Origin: CAYGTO01 sp964352815
Lineage (GTDB): Bacteria > Pseudomonadota > Alphaproteobacteria > Rickettsiales > UBA3002
Reading direction: 5' to 3'
Assembly: GCA_964352815.1 (NCBI GenBank)
Contig: CAYGTO010000014.1
Span: 1-38,455 of the forward strand
DNA length: 38,455 bases
This document shows, one piece after another, positions 1-7,880 of this stretch. The notes under the pieces are model-generated. The model searched no databases. It was not told where the DNA came from and saw only the letters and a list, made by a program, of their open reading frames with translations. Each line of letters opens with the position of its first letter. Position 1 is the first letter of the stretch. Position numbers and translations under genes: made by a program.

Positions 1-55
1 CAATCGTCCCAATGTTACAATGCGGCTTATTACGCTCAAATTTTTCCTTAGACAT
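1..55 (-). CDS. tuf: Elongation factor Tu, 5' end only (tuf copy 1)
   Basis: Read on the minus strand, these bases encode MSKEKFERNKPHCNIGTI, the start of EF-Tu, which carries aminoacyl-tRNA to the ribosome. The gene runs off the left edge, so only 18 codons plus one base are visible. A ribosome-binding sequence (GAGGAAG) lies just upstream at about 61-67. The 55 bases are identical to the tuf start at the right edge, while the upstream sequences differ immediately before the ATG. This is therefore a second genomic copy, not the same locus. Many proteobacteria carry two near-identical tuf genes, one in the str operon and one elsewhere, often before secE-nusG. What follows this copy cannot be seen. 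Confidence 0.9.
   Translation of the reverse strand, partial: MSKEKFERNKPHCNIGTI
1..55. repeat. Left arm of 55-bp terminal inverted repeat (tuf start)
   Basis: Bases 1-55 are the exact reverse complement of 38401-38455. Identity stops at base 56 (T here, where the other arm predicts A), which is the base before the tuf start codon. The repeat is thus the shared tuf coding sequence, truncated by the window ends. An exact length of 55 at both ends is what a de Bruijn assembler with k=55 leaves when a contig stops at a repeat; that reading is an inference. Confidence 0.95.
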
Positions 56-153
56 TCTTCTTCCTCAAACAGGTTAGTTACATAAAATATAATGGATGCG
101 CTCTGTTACCGCATATCCGAAGAGAGAACAAGAAAAAAATCATAGGCCCCCCA

Positions 154-181
154 TTGACGCTTCCCTTTTTTCTGGTACAAC
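154..181 (+). promoter_or_regulatory. Possible sigma-70 promoter of the DUF481 gene
   Basis: TTGACG at 154-159 and TACAAC at 176-181 are separated by 16 bases. The predicted transcription start falls at about 188-189, on the A of the ATG chosen for the downstream gene. The -10 box is a weak match. No convincing Shine-Dalgarno sequence precedes that ATG, which fits a leaderless transcript. Confidence 0.35.
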
Positions 182-188
182 GCGGCGC

Positions 189-1193
189 ATGGTTAATAAA
201 TATTTACTAATGGCAGTATGTATCGTTGCGATGGGAGCTGCACCCGTGGCGCAGGCGCAGTCCTATGGTTATCACTCTAGCTACACGAACAGGCCATCGC
301 CCTATCAGCCGCTCTATCCTGCGCGCGTACAGGGTAAGGCGCCATTGGAAGCGGCGGCTAGCCAACCGGCAGTTACAGCACCTCAATCATATAATCAGCC
401 AACTACAATAGCGTTGGGAGCGCAGCCCTATCCCATTTCAACAGCGGCGTCTGCGAAATCAGTCACGGTGCCTGTGCCAACGCCAGTTGCAGAGCAAGCG
501 GTACAGCAGCCAGAGCTACAAAAAGCCACTGTAGCGCCGACAATTGTTGATGAAGGCTTCACCGTCGGCGGGAATATTGAAGCAGGGGCGAACTTCTCCA
601 CCGGTAATACCGAGTCACGCGAGGCGAACATTGCCGGGGTGCTGAAACTCAATAGTTTGAGCTGGGAGAACACGCTCAAGGGCCGCCTCGAATTCACCGA
701 AGAGAATAACATTACCACTGAGGAAGAATATCGTGCGGGGCTGAAGTCGAAATATATTCTCTCGCCGCAAGATTTTGTGTTCGGCGAGCTGGATTATGTC
801 GATGACCGTTTTAGCGGGTTTGACTTCCGTGCTAGCGAAGTGCTGGGTTATGGCCGTAAATGGTACAATGAGGAGGAGTTCAAATGGAGCAGCAGCGTTG
901 GTGCCGGTTTGCAGCAAACGCGCGCCATCGACGGTGAGACTGAAAATAGCCCTCTTGGCCGCGTGCAGAATGATCTCGAATGGACCATCAATGAATATCT
1001 CGCTTTTGAGAATTTGTTGCGCGCAGATATCAGTGAGGTGAGCGAACTACGCACCGAGTCTGCCCTTAAGACGAACGTTGCAGAACAGATTTATTTGAAG
1101 TTCGGCGTCAACACCACCTATCTCTCGGATGTGCCCGAGAACACGAATGAGCTCGACATCGACAGCTATGTGAACCTGTCCTACGAATATTAG
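189..1193 (+). CDS. DUF481 family outer-membrane protein (YdiY-like)
   Basis: This 334-residue protein starts with a clear signal peptide (MVNKYLLMAVCIVAMGAAPVAQAQ, shown by its hydrophobic core and an A-Q-A cleavage context near residue 23). A low-complexity region rich in Pro, Ala, Gln and Thr follows, to about residue 120. The C-terminal ~215 residues alternate hydrophobic and polar positions, contain GNTESREAN and LSYEY-type strands and end in an aromatic residue, as in DUF481 beta-barrel proteins of the outer membrane. Family members are sometimes called salt-induced outer-membrane proteins, but their role is unclear. An in-frame start exists at 96, but it would put 31 charged residues before the signal peptide, so 189 is preferred. 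The gene is divergent from tuf copy 1. Confidence 0.75.
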   Translation: MVNKYLLMAVCIVAMGAAPVAQAQSYGYHSSYTNRPSPYQPLYPARVQGKAPLEAAASQPAVTAPQSYNQPTTIALGAQPYPISTAASAKSVTVPVPTPVAEQAVQQPELQKATVAPTIVDEGFTVGGNIEAGANFSTGNTESREANIAGVLKLNSLSWENTLKGRLEFTEENNITTEEEYRAGLKSKYILSPQDFVFGELDYVDDRFSGFDFRASEVLGYGRKWYNEEEFKWSSSVGAGLQQTRAIDGETENSPLGRVQNDLEWTINEYLAFENLLRADISEVSELRTESALKTNVAEQIYLKFGVNTTYLSDVPENTNELDIDSYVNLSYEY

Positions 1194-1240
1194 CGCTGGC
1201 CTTTCGATACAAAGCCGATTATGTGAGCCTAAGGCGCGCT

Positions 1241-3013
1241 ATGACTCATTCCCTACCCACACGCATCATTCCCTTCTATTGGCACTTTGTGCGTCAATGG
1301 AAATGGCCGTTTGTGGTGTTTTTTGCTGCGCCGATGTTTCTGATTATTGAATCAGCGCTTCTACCGCTTGTGCTCAAAGAGATCATTGATGTGTTCGCTT
1401 CGGGTAATGCAACGCAGGCAAACGCGTGGTATGTCGGGCGTTTGATCCTGCTCAAGCTGATTCTACTGTCTTTTATGTATGCGATTTTCCGCTATAATGA
1501 GTTCCTATATTGCCGGGCTATGCCCTGGCTGATTGCGAAAACCCGCACCACCCTGTTTGATTATGTGAAACAGCATTCGCAGCGCTTTTATAATGACCAT
1601 TTCGCCGGAAGCATTAGCAATAAGGTGAATGATGTCGCCAATAGCACGCAGCAAATTTTCCTGGATTTTAACTGGATGGTGATGGGGCCGCTCTATGTGT
1701 TGACCGCGTCCGTTGCGATTATGGCGACAATTAACCCGACACTCGCGCTCATTTTTGCGACCTATGCGGTGGTTGAGATTTCGATGAGCCTGTATTTTGC
1801 GCTCCGCGTCAACCGGGCAAGCATTACCTACGCCGAAGAGGTGAGCACGCTGACCGGGAAGTTGGTCGATATTTTCACCAACAATAATCCGATGCGGCTG
1901 TTTGCTTCGGAGCGCCGCGAATATAGACGCGTGTATAATCAGCAGGAGATTGCGCGCGGGCTTGATCGGCGCAAAATGCTGCTCAGCACCTACCGCAATG
2001 TGGTGGCATCATTCACGGACCTTGCGCTCTTTGCTGCATTGCTGTTTGGCTGTTTGTATTATTGGCAGCGCGGCGAACTCTCGCCCGGCGAGGCGGTGTT
2101 CATTCTTGCCAATACCAGCCATATTGTCATGTATCTGTTCCATGCCGGGATGCAGCTACCGAATTTGTTTGCGAATCTAGGCATTTGCCAGCAAGGGCTG
2201 AGCATCGTCACCACGCCGCATGACATGCTCGATGCACCTGATGCCGCGCCGCTCACCGTCACGAAAGGCGCGATTGCCTTTGATCAGGTGCGCTTTCATT
2301 ATCATGCGGATAAGCCACCGCTTTTCGATGCGCTCTCGCTTGATATTCACGCCGGGCAAAAGGTGGGGTTGGTCGGCTTTTCAGGCAGCGGGAAGACCAC
2401 CTTTGTGAATCTGATTCTCCGGCTCTATGATATTCAAGGCGGGACCATCGCAATCGATGGCCAAGATATTGCGCGCGTGACGCAGCAAAGTGTGCGTGAG
2501 CAGGTCGCGTTTATTCCTCAAGATACCACGCTGTTTCATCGCTCGTTGATGGATAATATCCGTTACGGCAACCCCAGCGCTACGGATGCACAGGTGCATG
2601 AAGCGGCGCGGCTCGCGGCGTGTGATAGCTTTATTGATGAGCTAGAAGAGGGCTATGACACGCTGGTCGGTGAGCGCGGCGTCAAGCTCTCTGGCGGCCA
2701 GCGTCAGCGTATTGCGATTGCGCGTGCGATCCTCAAAGATGCACCGATCTTGATTCTCGACGAGGCCACGTCGGCGCTTGATTCCGTCACCGAAAAACGC
2801 GTGCAATCGACGCTCAATGAATTGATGCAAGGGCGCACCACCATTGTTGTTGCGCACCGGCTTTCCACCCTGTCGCATATGGATCGGATCATCGTCTTCG
2901 ACAGAGGCCGGATCATTGAGGAGGGCAGCCATAGCGAGTTGATGGAAGCCAAAGGCCATTACGCCAAGCTCTGGAGCATGCAGCTCGATGGGTTTTTGCC
3001 GGAAAAGGAGTGA
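1241..3013 (+). CDS. ABC exporter, fused permease and ATPase
   Basis: This 590-residue protein has an N-terminal six-helix ABC membrane domain (about residues 15-310) and a C-terminal nucleotide-binding domain. The Walker A motif GFSGSGKTT is at about residue 378, the Q-loop FIPQD at about 424, the signature LSGGQRQR at about 484 and Walker B with ILILDEATSALD at about 504; a switch histidine (VVAHRLST) follows. Such half-transporters work as homodimers in the inner membrane and export lipids, peptides or drugs (MsbA-like group); the substrate cannot be read from the sequence. The ATG at 1241 has AAGG at 1231-1234. A GTG at 1223 in the same frame is possible but less likely. tRNA-Gly follows on the same strand. 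Confidence 0.88.
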   Translation: MTHSLPTRIIPFYWHFVRQWKWPFVVFFAAPMFLIIESALLPLVLKEIIDVFASGNATQANAWYVGRLILLKLILLSFMYAIFRYNEFLYCRAMPWLIAKTRTTLFDYVKQHSQRFYNDHFAGSISNKVNDVANSTQQIFLDFNWMVMGPLYVLTASVAIMATINPTLALIFATYAVVEISMSLYFALRVNRASITYAEEVSTLTGKLVDIFTNNNPMRLFASERREYRRVYNQQEIARGLDRRKMLLSTYRNVVASFTDLALFAALLFGCLYYWQRGELSPGEAVFILANTSHIVMYLFHAGMQLPNLFANLGICQQGLSIVTTPHDMLDAPDAAPLTVTKGAIAFDQVRFHYHADKPPLFDALSLDIHAGQKVGLVGFSGSGKTTFVNLILRLYDIQGGTIAIDGQDIARVTQQSVREQVAFIPQDTTLFHRSLMDNIRYGNPSATDAQVHEAARLAACDSFIDELEEGYDTLVGERGVKLSGGQRQRIAIARAILKDAPILILDEATSALDSVTEKRVQSTLNELMQGRTTIVVAHRLSTLSHMDRIIVFDRGRIIEEGSHSELMEAKGHYAKLWSMQLDGFLPEKE

Positions 3014-3035
3014 TGAACCCTTCAGCACTTTATTC

Positions 3036-3063
3036 TTGCATATGCGAGTGGCCTGTTTATTTT
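3036..3063 (+). promoter_or_regulatory. Possible tRNA-Gly promoter
   Basis: TTGCAT at 3036-3041 and TATTTT at 3058-3063 are 16 bases apart. The predicted start site is about 15 bases before the mature tRNA 5' end, a usual distance for a tRNA leader. Both boxes are only partial matches to consensus. Confidence 0.4.
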
Positions 3064-3085
3064 AGCGTCACGCCATATAGCACAA

Positions 3086-3159
3086 GCGGGTATAGTTCAA
3101 TGGTAGAACATTAGCCTTCCAAGCTAAATATGCGGGTTCGATTCCCGCTACCCGCTCCA
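3086..3159 (+). tRNA. tRNA-Gly, anticodon UCC
   Basis: A full cloverleaf can be drawn. Acceptor GCGGGTA (3086-3092) pairs with TACCCGC (3149-3155), the discriminator is T3156, and CCA is encoded at 3157-3159. The anticodon stem is TTAGC/GCTAA around the loop CTTCCAA, giving anticodon TCC, and the T arm is GCGGG-TTCGATT-CCCGC. It decodes GGA and GGG codons. In some proteobacteria tRNA-Gly genes lie near tufB, and here one lies about 3 kb from tuf copy 1. Confidence 0.97.
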
Positions 3160-3177
3160 GAGCCCCCTCCAAAAAAA

Positions 3178-3423
3178 CTAGCCGCGTTTTTCGAACACAC
3201 GCCATAGCCCGTAAGCGCTGATCGCGATCCAGAAACATTCGATGATGAAGGTGCCGAGGTTCCAGTAAAAGGTGAGTGAGGCCATGATCAGTGCTGCGCC
3301 GGCGAGGTTGGTCCAATGGAAAATAGCGTCATCGCCATGCCATTTACGGGTGGTGAGCATGAAATAGGCGAGAATAACGAGCGCGGCGCCCAGTACACCG
3401 GACAGTTCCGCGAGCTGGTCCAT
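3178..3423 (-). CDS. Small integral membrane protein, CBU_0592-like
   Basis: This 81-residue protein is almost entirely three hydrophobic segments, at about residues 8-24, 37-53 and 56-75, separated by short polar loops (TTRKWHGDD and FYWN). It resembles the small alphaproteobacterial and gammaproteobacterial family named after Coxiella CBU_0592, whose function is not known to me. Its ATG overlaps the aspS stop codon by one base (TAATG), so it is probably translated by coupling from the aspS mRNA. The name rests on overall pattern rather than a diagnostic motif. The membrane topology is well supported. Confidence 0.7.
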   Translation of the reverse strand: MDQLAELSGVLGAALVILAYFMLTTRKWHGDDAIFHWTNLAGAALIMASLTFYWNLGTFIIECFWIAISAYGLWRVFEKRG

Positions 3424-5261
3424 TACGCCGCTTCGCCCTGCGCGTCCTCTTTGTCGTCGAGCGCTTTGCGTGCCTTTGGCGAGAGCTGAAGGTTCAGCTC
3501 TTTGAGATGCCGCTCATCCGCTGGCGCCGGGGCACCCATGAGCAAATCTTCCGCGCGCTGATTCATCGGGAAGGCGATGACCTCGCGAATGTTCGGCTCA
3601 TCGGCGAGCAGCATGATCATCCGGTCAACCCCCGGCGCAATCCCACCATGCGGCGGCGCGCCATAGTGGAAGGCACGCCAAAGCGAGCCGAAGCGCTCTG
3701 CGACATCCTCTTCGCTGTAGCCAACGATGCCGAAGGCTTTTTTCATGATTTCCGGCTTATGGTTCCGGATCGCGCCTGAAGAGAGCTCAATGCCGTTACA
3801 TACAATGTCATACTGGAACGCTTTGAGCGCGAGGAGTTTTTCATTGTCACTGCCTGCTTCTTCGAGCGCCTCTAGCCCGCCTTGCGGCATGGAGAAGGGG
3901 TTGTGTGAGAAATCGATGCATTTGCGATCCTCGTCCCACTCATAAAATGGGAAGTCGACAATCCAGCAAAATTTAAATTCATCATCATTGATCAGCTCAA
4001 GCTGGCGGCCTAGCTCGCCTCGCACGATGCCAGCGATGGTTGCGGCTTCATCAGTACTGCCCGAGCTGAAGAAAATCGCATCACCCGGCTTCAGCCCAGC
4101 GCTCGCTTTCAGCTCCGCATGTTTCTCATCGGTGAGGAACTTTGCGATCGGGCCTTTGCCATTGCCGTCTGCGTCATAGATAATATACGCCAACCCTTTC
4201 GCGCCATTTTCCTGCGCATAGGCAATCATTTTATCAAAGAAACTACGCGGCTTTTCCGCTGTGCCCGGCGCAGGGATTGCGCGGACAATGCCGCCGCCTT
4301 CGATCACCTTATTGAAAATACCAAAGCCGGAGCCTTGCCAAATGCTGCTCGCATCGATGATTTTGATCGGGTTGCGCAAGTCCGGCTTGTCCGAACCATA
4401 GCTCAGCATTGCCTCATCATACGGGATGCGTGGGAACGGGGCAGGGGTCACGTTCTTATCGCCAAATTTGGTGAACACATTTTCCATCACTGGCTCGATC
4501 ACGGCGAACACATCTTCTTGCGTGCAAAAAGCCATTTCCATATCGAGCTGGTAGAATTCGCCGGGGCTACGATCTGCGCGTGCATCTTCATCGCGGAAGC
4601 AGGGTGCGATTTGGAAATATTTATCGAAGCCTGAGGTCATCAAAAGCTGCTTAAACATTTGCGGCGCCTGTGGTAGCGCGTAAAACTTCCCAGGATGCAC
4701 CCGGCTTGGCACCAAATAATCACGGGCGCCTTCGGGTGAGCTGGCCGTCAGAATCGGTGTTTGAATTTCAGTGAAGCCCTGCTGAATCATGCTCCAGCGC
4801 AGCTCCTGAATCACTTGCGCGCGCAGTACGATGTTCTGGTGCAGCTTCTCGCGGCGCAGATCCAGAAAGCGATATTCCAGGCGCGTGGCTTCAGGGAAAT
4901 CTGCCTCATCATTATTCACCAAGACCGGCAGCGGCGTTTCCGCTTCCGACTCTAACATGAACGCATCGATTTTCACTTCAATATGGCCGGTTGGCAAATC
5001 GGTATTGGTCGTCTCTTCCGAGCGCTTCACCACCTCGCCTTCAATGGTCACCACCGACTCATTGCGCAGATGGGTCAGCGTTTCAAACAGCGCATGGTCC
5101 GACTCAGCGACACATTGTGTGATGCCGTAATGGTCGCGTAGATCAACAAAGACCAGCTGGCCATGGTCGCGCGTGCGATCGACCCAGCCAGAGAGCTTCA
5201 CGCGCTCACCAACATGGGCTTCGTTAAGTTCATTCAAACGGTGTGAACGGTAAGTGTGCAT
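3423..5261 (-). CDS. aspS: Aspartyl-tRNA synthetase, probably non-discriminating
   Basis: This 612-residue class II synthetase charges tRNA-Asp. An N-terminal OB anticodon-binding domain covers about residues 1-105. The catalytic domain holds motif 2 (FRDEDARADR) and motif 3 (GIAPGVDRMIML), with a bacterial GAD insertion between. The start at 5261 follows GAGGA and gives the usual N-terminus MHTYRSHRLNEL; a longer in-frame start at 5315 would add 18 unlikely residues. In the anticodon-binding domain the motif is RTRDHG with His33, where discriminating enzymes such as E. coli AspRS have Leu. That points to an enzyme that also charges tRNA-Asn, with Asn then made by GatCAB. The gene is divergent from rnd and coupled to the small membrane protein downstream. 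Confidence 0.96.
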   Translation of the reverse strand: MHTYRSHRLNELNEAHVGERVKLSGWVDRTRDHGQLVFVDLRDHYGITQCVAESDHALFETLTHLRNESVVTIEGEVVKRSEETTNTDLPTGHIEVKIDAFMLESEAETPLPVLVNNDEADFPEATRLEYRFLDLRREKLHQNIVLRAQVIQELRWSMIQQGFTEIQTPILTASSPEGARDYLVPSRVHPGKFYALPQAPQMFKQLLMTSGFDKYFQIAPCFRDEDARADRSPGEFYQLDMEMAFCTQEDVFAVIEPVMENVFTKFGDKNVTPAPFPRIPYDEAMLSYGSDKPDLRNPIKIIDASSIWQGSGFGIFNKVIEGGGIVRAIPAPGTAEKPRSFFDKMIAYAQENGAKGLAYIIYDADGNGKGPIAKFLTDEKHAELKASAGLKPGDAIFFSSGSTDEAATIAGIVRGELGRQLELINDDEFKFCWIVDFPFYEWDEDRKCIDFSHNPFSMPQGGLEALEEAGSDNEKLLALKAFQYDIVCNGIELSSGAIRNHKPEIMKKAFGIVGYSEEDVAERFGSLWRAFHYGAPPHGGIAPGVDRMIMLLADEPNIREVIAFPMNQRAEDLLMGAPAPADERHLKELNLQLSPKARKALDDKEDAQGEAA

Positions 5262-5297
5262 TGTTCCTCGGTTTATCTGGGGTTTTTCGTGTTGATC

Positions 5298-5325
5298 GTT
5301 ATAGTCCTCCCACATTAAGACGCAA
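5298..5325 (-). promoter_or_regulatory. Possible aspS promoter
   Basis: On the minus strand TTGCGT (5320-5325) and TATAAC (5298-5303) are 16 bases apart. The predicted start is near 5291, about 30 bases upstream of the aspS ATG. It lies in the 74-bp gap shared with the divergent rnd gene. Confidence 0.45.
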
Positions 5326-5335
5326 TTTAATTCTT

Positions 5336-6502
5336 ATGAGCTACGAATTACTAACGACAACCGATGCGCTTGCTAAGGCGTGTGACGCACTCAAAAATGA
5401 GGTGTTCATCACCGTCGATACGGAATTTATCCGCGAGAAGACCTATTATCCGAACCTATGTTTGGTGCAGGTGGCGGGAGAAAATAGTGCGTTTGCCATC
5501 GACCCGCTCGCTAAAGAGATGGATCTCGATCCGCTCTATGCGCTGATGTTCAACCCGAAAATATTGAAGGTGTTTCATGCGGCGGGGCAAGATTTAGAGA
5601 TTTTCCTCCATGAGGCCGGCACAGTGCCTGGCCCGCTCTATGACACGCAGATTGCAGCGATGGTGTGCGGCTATGGCGAGCAAGTCGGCTATGCCAAGCT
5701 GGTGCAAGATATATGCGATGTCGAGCTGGATAAAACCTCGCGCTATACCGATTGGGCGAAGCGGCCCTTGCGCGACAAACAGCTTGATTATGCGATGGCA
5801 GACGTCACCCATTTGCGCGAGATTTACCGTGTATTGACTGAGCGGCTGGCCGAAGAAGGTCGCACAGGCTGGGTGGAAGAGGAGATGGAAGGGTTGTCGG
5901 ACCCGTCGCTCTATCGCACGCTGCCCGAAGAGGCGTGGAAGAAAATTAAGCCGAAATCTCGCGGCAAGGGCTATTTTTGGAAGCTGCGTCACGTTGCGCA
6001 GTGGCGCGAAACCATTGCTCAGTCGCGCAATGTACCGCGTGGGCGGGTGTTGCGTGATGATATGGTGGCGGAAATTGCGCATTACGACCCGGCGACGCTG
6101 GAGGAGCTTGAGCAATTGCGCGGCTTTGGCAATCATTTGCGCCGTGATGAGCGCACCGCATTGCTGGAAGCGCTTGCTGAGGCCCGTAGCAATGCGATTC
6201 CTGAAGATTTTGAAACACCGAAACGTAAGGTGCTGTCGACCCGCCAGGAAGCGATTATGGATATGCTCAAACTTTGCCTGAAGGCGCAGTGCGGGGAGCA
6301 TCACGTCGCCAGTAAATTGGTGGCAACGCGCGACGAACTGGAAGCGCTCGCAACGCAAGATGAGAAAACCAACGTACGCGCTCGTAAGGGCTGGCGGCAT
6401 GATTTGTTTGGCCAGCATGCGGAAGCACTGATGCGCGGCGAAGTGAGCGTGCGATTCGATCCAAGCAGCCACCGGCTTGAATTCCTCAAAAACGACGCGT
6501 AG
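5336..6502 (+). CDS. rnd: Ribonuclease D
   Basis: This 388-residue 3'-5' exoribonuclease trims tRNA 3' ends and other stable RNA precursors. The DEDDy active site is visible: Asp28 and Glu30 in VDTEF, Asp86 in AAGQDLE, and Tyr152 with Asp156 in YAMADVTH. HRDC domains follow from about residue 205 (the segment around WRETIAQSRNVPRGRVLRDD). The ATG at 5336 gives the compact family start MSYELLTTTDAL; an upstream in-frame start at 5243 would run into aspS and is rejected. The gene is divergent from aspS. Length and motifs are normal for the family. Confidence 0.95.
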   Translation: MSYELLTTTDALAKACDALKNEVFITVDTEFIREKTYYPNLCLVQVAGENSAFAIDPLAKEMDLDPLYALMFNPKILKVFHAAGQDLEIFLHEAGTVPGPLYDTQIAAMVCGYGEQVGYAKLVQDICDVELDKTSRYTDWAKRPLRDKQLDYAMADVTHLREIYRVLTERLAEEGRTGWVEEEMEGLSDPSLYRTLPEEAWKKIKPKSRGKGYFWKLRHVAQWRETIAQSRNVPRGRVLRDDMVAEIAHYDPATLEELEQLRGFGNHLRRDERTALLEALAEARSNAIPEDFETPKRKVLSTRQEAIMDMLKLCLKAQCGEHHVASKLVATRDELEALATQDEKTNVRARKGWRHDLFGQHAEALMRGEVSVRFDPSSHRLEFLKNDA

Positions 6503-6512
6503 CATATTTTTC

Positions 6513-6540
6513 TTGCTTCTGGCGCTCCAGATTCTAATGT
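6513..6540 (+). promoter_or_regulatory. Possible tRNA-Trp promoter
   Basis: TTGCTT (6513-6518) and TAATGT (6535-6540) lie 16 bases apart, about 38 bases before the tRNA. A short inverted repeat, TCTGG-CGCT-CCAGA (6518-6531), sits inside the spacer. Both boxes are imperfect. Confidence 0.35.
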
Positions 6541-6578
6541 TCCCACGTTCTAGAGTCTCGTATTCTAGATTCCAATGC

Positions 6579-6654
6579 AGGGGTATAGCTCAGTTGGTAG
6601 AGCGACGGTCTCCAAAACCGTAGGTCGCGGGTTCGAATCCTGCTGCCCCTGCCA
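6579..6654 (+). tRNA. tRNA-Trp, anticodon CCA
   Basis: Acceptor AGGGGTA (6579-6585) pairs with TGCCCCT (6644-6650) with one G-U pair. The discriminator is G6651 and the CCA tail is encoded at 6652-6654. Anticodon stem ACGGT/ACCGT encloses CTCCAAA, giving anticodon CCA, which decodes UGG. The T loop is TTCGAAT. In many proteobacteria this tRNA precedes secE-nusG. Here it stands alone between rnd and a response regulator. Confidence 0.97.
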
Positions 6655-6753
6655 TTTTTCAATTATTCTTGCTAATGTGTTAATAAAACAGTTCCCGTAA
6701 CTGTCATTTCAGAGTATGATGAATCTAACAGAAAACTAGTGTGGATGTAGTTT

Positions 6754-7137
6754 ATGTCAAAACTATTAGTGCTCCATGTTGAAGATGATGTGAACGATGC
6801 TGTTCTAATTCAGGACAGTATGGTGCTTAAAAGCGGAAGTGATTTTAAGATTAACAATGTCACATGTCTTCAAGATGCGCTCGATCACTTGATGGTAGAG
6901 GGTTATGATGTGGTCTTACTCGATCTTGGGTTGATGGATGCGTATGGCACGAATTCGATTGAACAAATCAGATCGATAAACAAGGACGTGCCGATTGTGG
7001 TGTTCTCGGGTAGCATGGATCACGAAATTAAATCCAAAGTGGAAGCCGCGGGTGCAAACGCGTTCATGGCGAAAAAAGAGTTTAGTGCTACGAAGCTCCA
7101 CGATATTATTATGATTGCAGCGAAGACGCCTGCTTAA
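6754..7137 (+). CDS. Single-domain response regulator, Rcp1-like
   Basis: This 127-residue protein is a bare receiver domain with no output domain. The acidic pocket is Glu10-Asp11-Asp12, the phosphoacceptor is Asp57 in VVLLDLGL, the switch residue is Ser85 in VVFSGS, and the conserved lysine is Lys107 in FMAKKE. The usual proline after that lysine is replaced by Lys. The opening LHVEDDVNDAVLIQDSM resembles the Rcp1 group that partners phytochrome-type kinases. GGATG precedes the ATG at a short distance. The gene ends 12 bases from the end of a convergent histidine kinase that looks like its partner. With no DNA-binding domain it would act by protein contact or as a phosphate relay. The downstream target is unknown. 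Confidence 0.9.
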   Translation: MSKLLVLHVEDDVNDAVLIQDSMVLKSGSDFKINNVTCLQDALDHLMVEGYDVVLLDLGLMDAYGTNSIEQIRSINKDVPIVVFSGSMDHEIKSKVEAAGANAFMAKKEFSATKLHDIIMIAAKTPA

Positions 7138-7149
7138 AGCCAACCCTCG

Positions 7150-7875
7150 TTACGATGACTTTTGTGGTAATGTGAAATAGAAGGTTGTTCCTTTTCCCTT
7201 CTCAGATGTGTAGCGGATGCTCCCTTGATGACGTTCGATGACTTTCTTAACAAGCGCGAGCCCCACGCCGTATCCTGCCTCGTCTTGATTCGGATGGGTT
7301 GTAAAAAGGGTGTAAACGTTTTCTTCAAAGCCTGGCTCCATCCCAATCCCATTATCCTTCACATAGCATTCAATCATTCCATTTTTCTCTTCCGCACCAA
7401 TCTCAATAATAGGTGAGGTCCCGGCATGCCTAAACCTTAGGGCATTATCAATGAGGCTATGAAACAGCAGCTCAAGTTGAGCATCATCACCATAGAGTGT
7501 GGGTATCGGATGGGTTCGTATATCAGCATTACAATCATCAATTGCGCGTGCTAGACGTCCCAGTGCCAAGATCACGACCTCGTCGCCATTACATTCGGTA
7601 AATGCTTGCGCGCGGGTGTTAAGGCGAGAGAGTTTGAGCAGCCCATCGATCATTGCCTCACTTTTTTTGACCGAGCTATCAATAATCTGCGCATATTGCC
7701 GTTCTTTTGGCCCGAGATGAGGCTCAAGATTGCCGACCAAAAGCTTGGTAAATTCACGAATGTGGCGCAAGGGCGCATTGAAGTCATGCGACACAGTGTA
7801 CAGAAACTCGCGCATTTCCTTTTGCAGCGCTTCGTACGCTTCGTTTGGGCTATCTTCAAAATGAGGGTCAGTCAT
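7150..7875 (-). CDS. Soluble histidine kinase without a sensor domain
   Basis: This 241-residue protein has a short N-terminal helix, then the HisKA dimerisation helix with the H-box VSHDFNAPLRHI (His30), and a complete HATPase_c domain: N-box LIDNALRFRH (about 147), G1 box DNGIGMEP (about 178) and G2 box GYGVGLALVKKV (about 206). The H-box and the PTLYGDDAQLELLF segment resemble the cyanobacterial-phytochrome-like kinase group. There is no membrane segment, PAS, GAF or other input module, so the signal must arrive through another protein or the N-terminal 20 residues. The gene is convergent with the receiver gene. A short inverted repeat lies just upstream of its start. secA lies upstream on the same strand, 49 bases away. 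Confidence 0.88.
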   Translation of the reverse strand: MTDPHFEDSPNEAYEALQKEMREFLYTVSHDFNAPLRHIREFTKLLVGNLEPHLGPKERQYAQIIDSSVKKSEAMIDGLLKLSRLNTRAQAFTECNGDEVVILALGRLARAIDDCNADIRTHPIPTLYGDDAQLELLFHSLIDNALRFRHAGTSPIIEIGAEEKNGMIECYVKDNGIGMEPGFEENVYTLFTTHPNQDEAGYGVGLALVKKVIERHQGSIRYTSEKGKGTTFYFTLPQKSS

Positions 7876-7880
7876 ACACT

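Noticed and set aside
4119..4634. A 171-residue open frame antisense to aspS
   Set aside because: It has no recognisable domain or ribosome-binding site and lies wholly inside aspS.
5594..6505. A 303-residue open frame antisense to rnd
   Set aside because: The composition (rich in Arg, His, Phe, Ala) is that of a shadow frame, and the rnd frame has full catalytic motifs.
6688..6704. Inverted repeat ACAGTT-CCCGT-AACTGT after tRNA-Trp as a terminator
   Set aside because: The stem is short and A/T-rich and no T-run follows; it lies 50 bases before the response regulator and could equally be chance.
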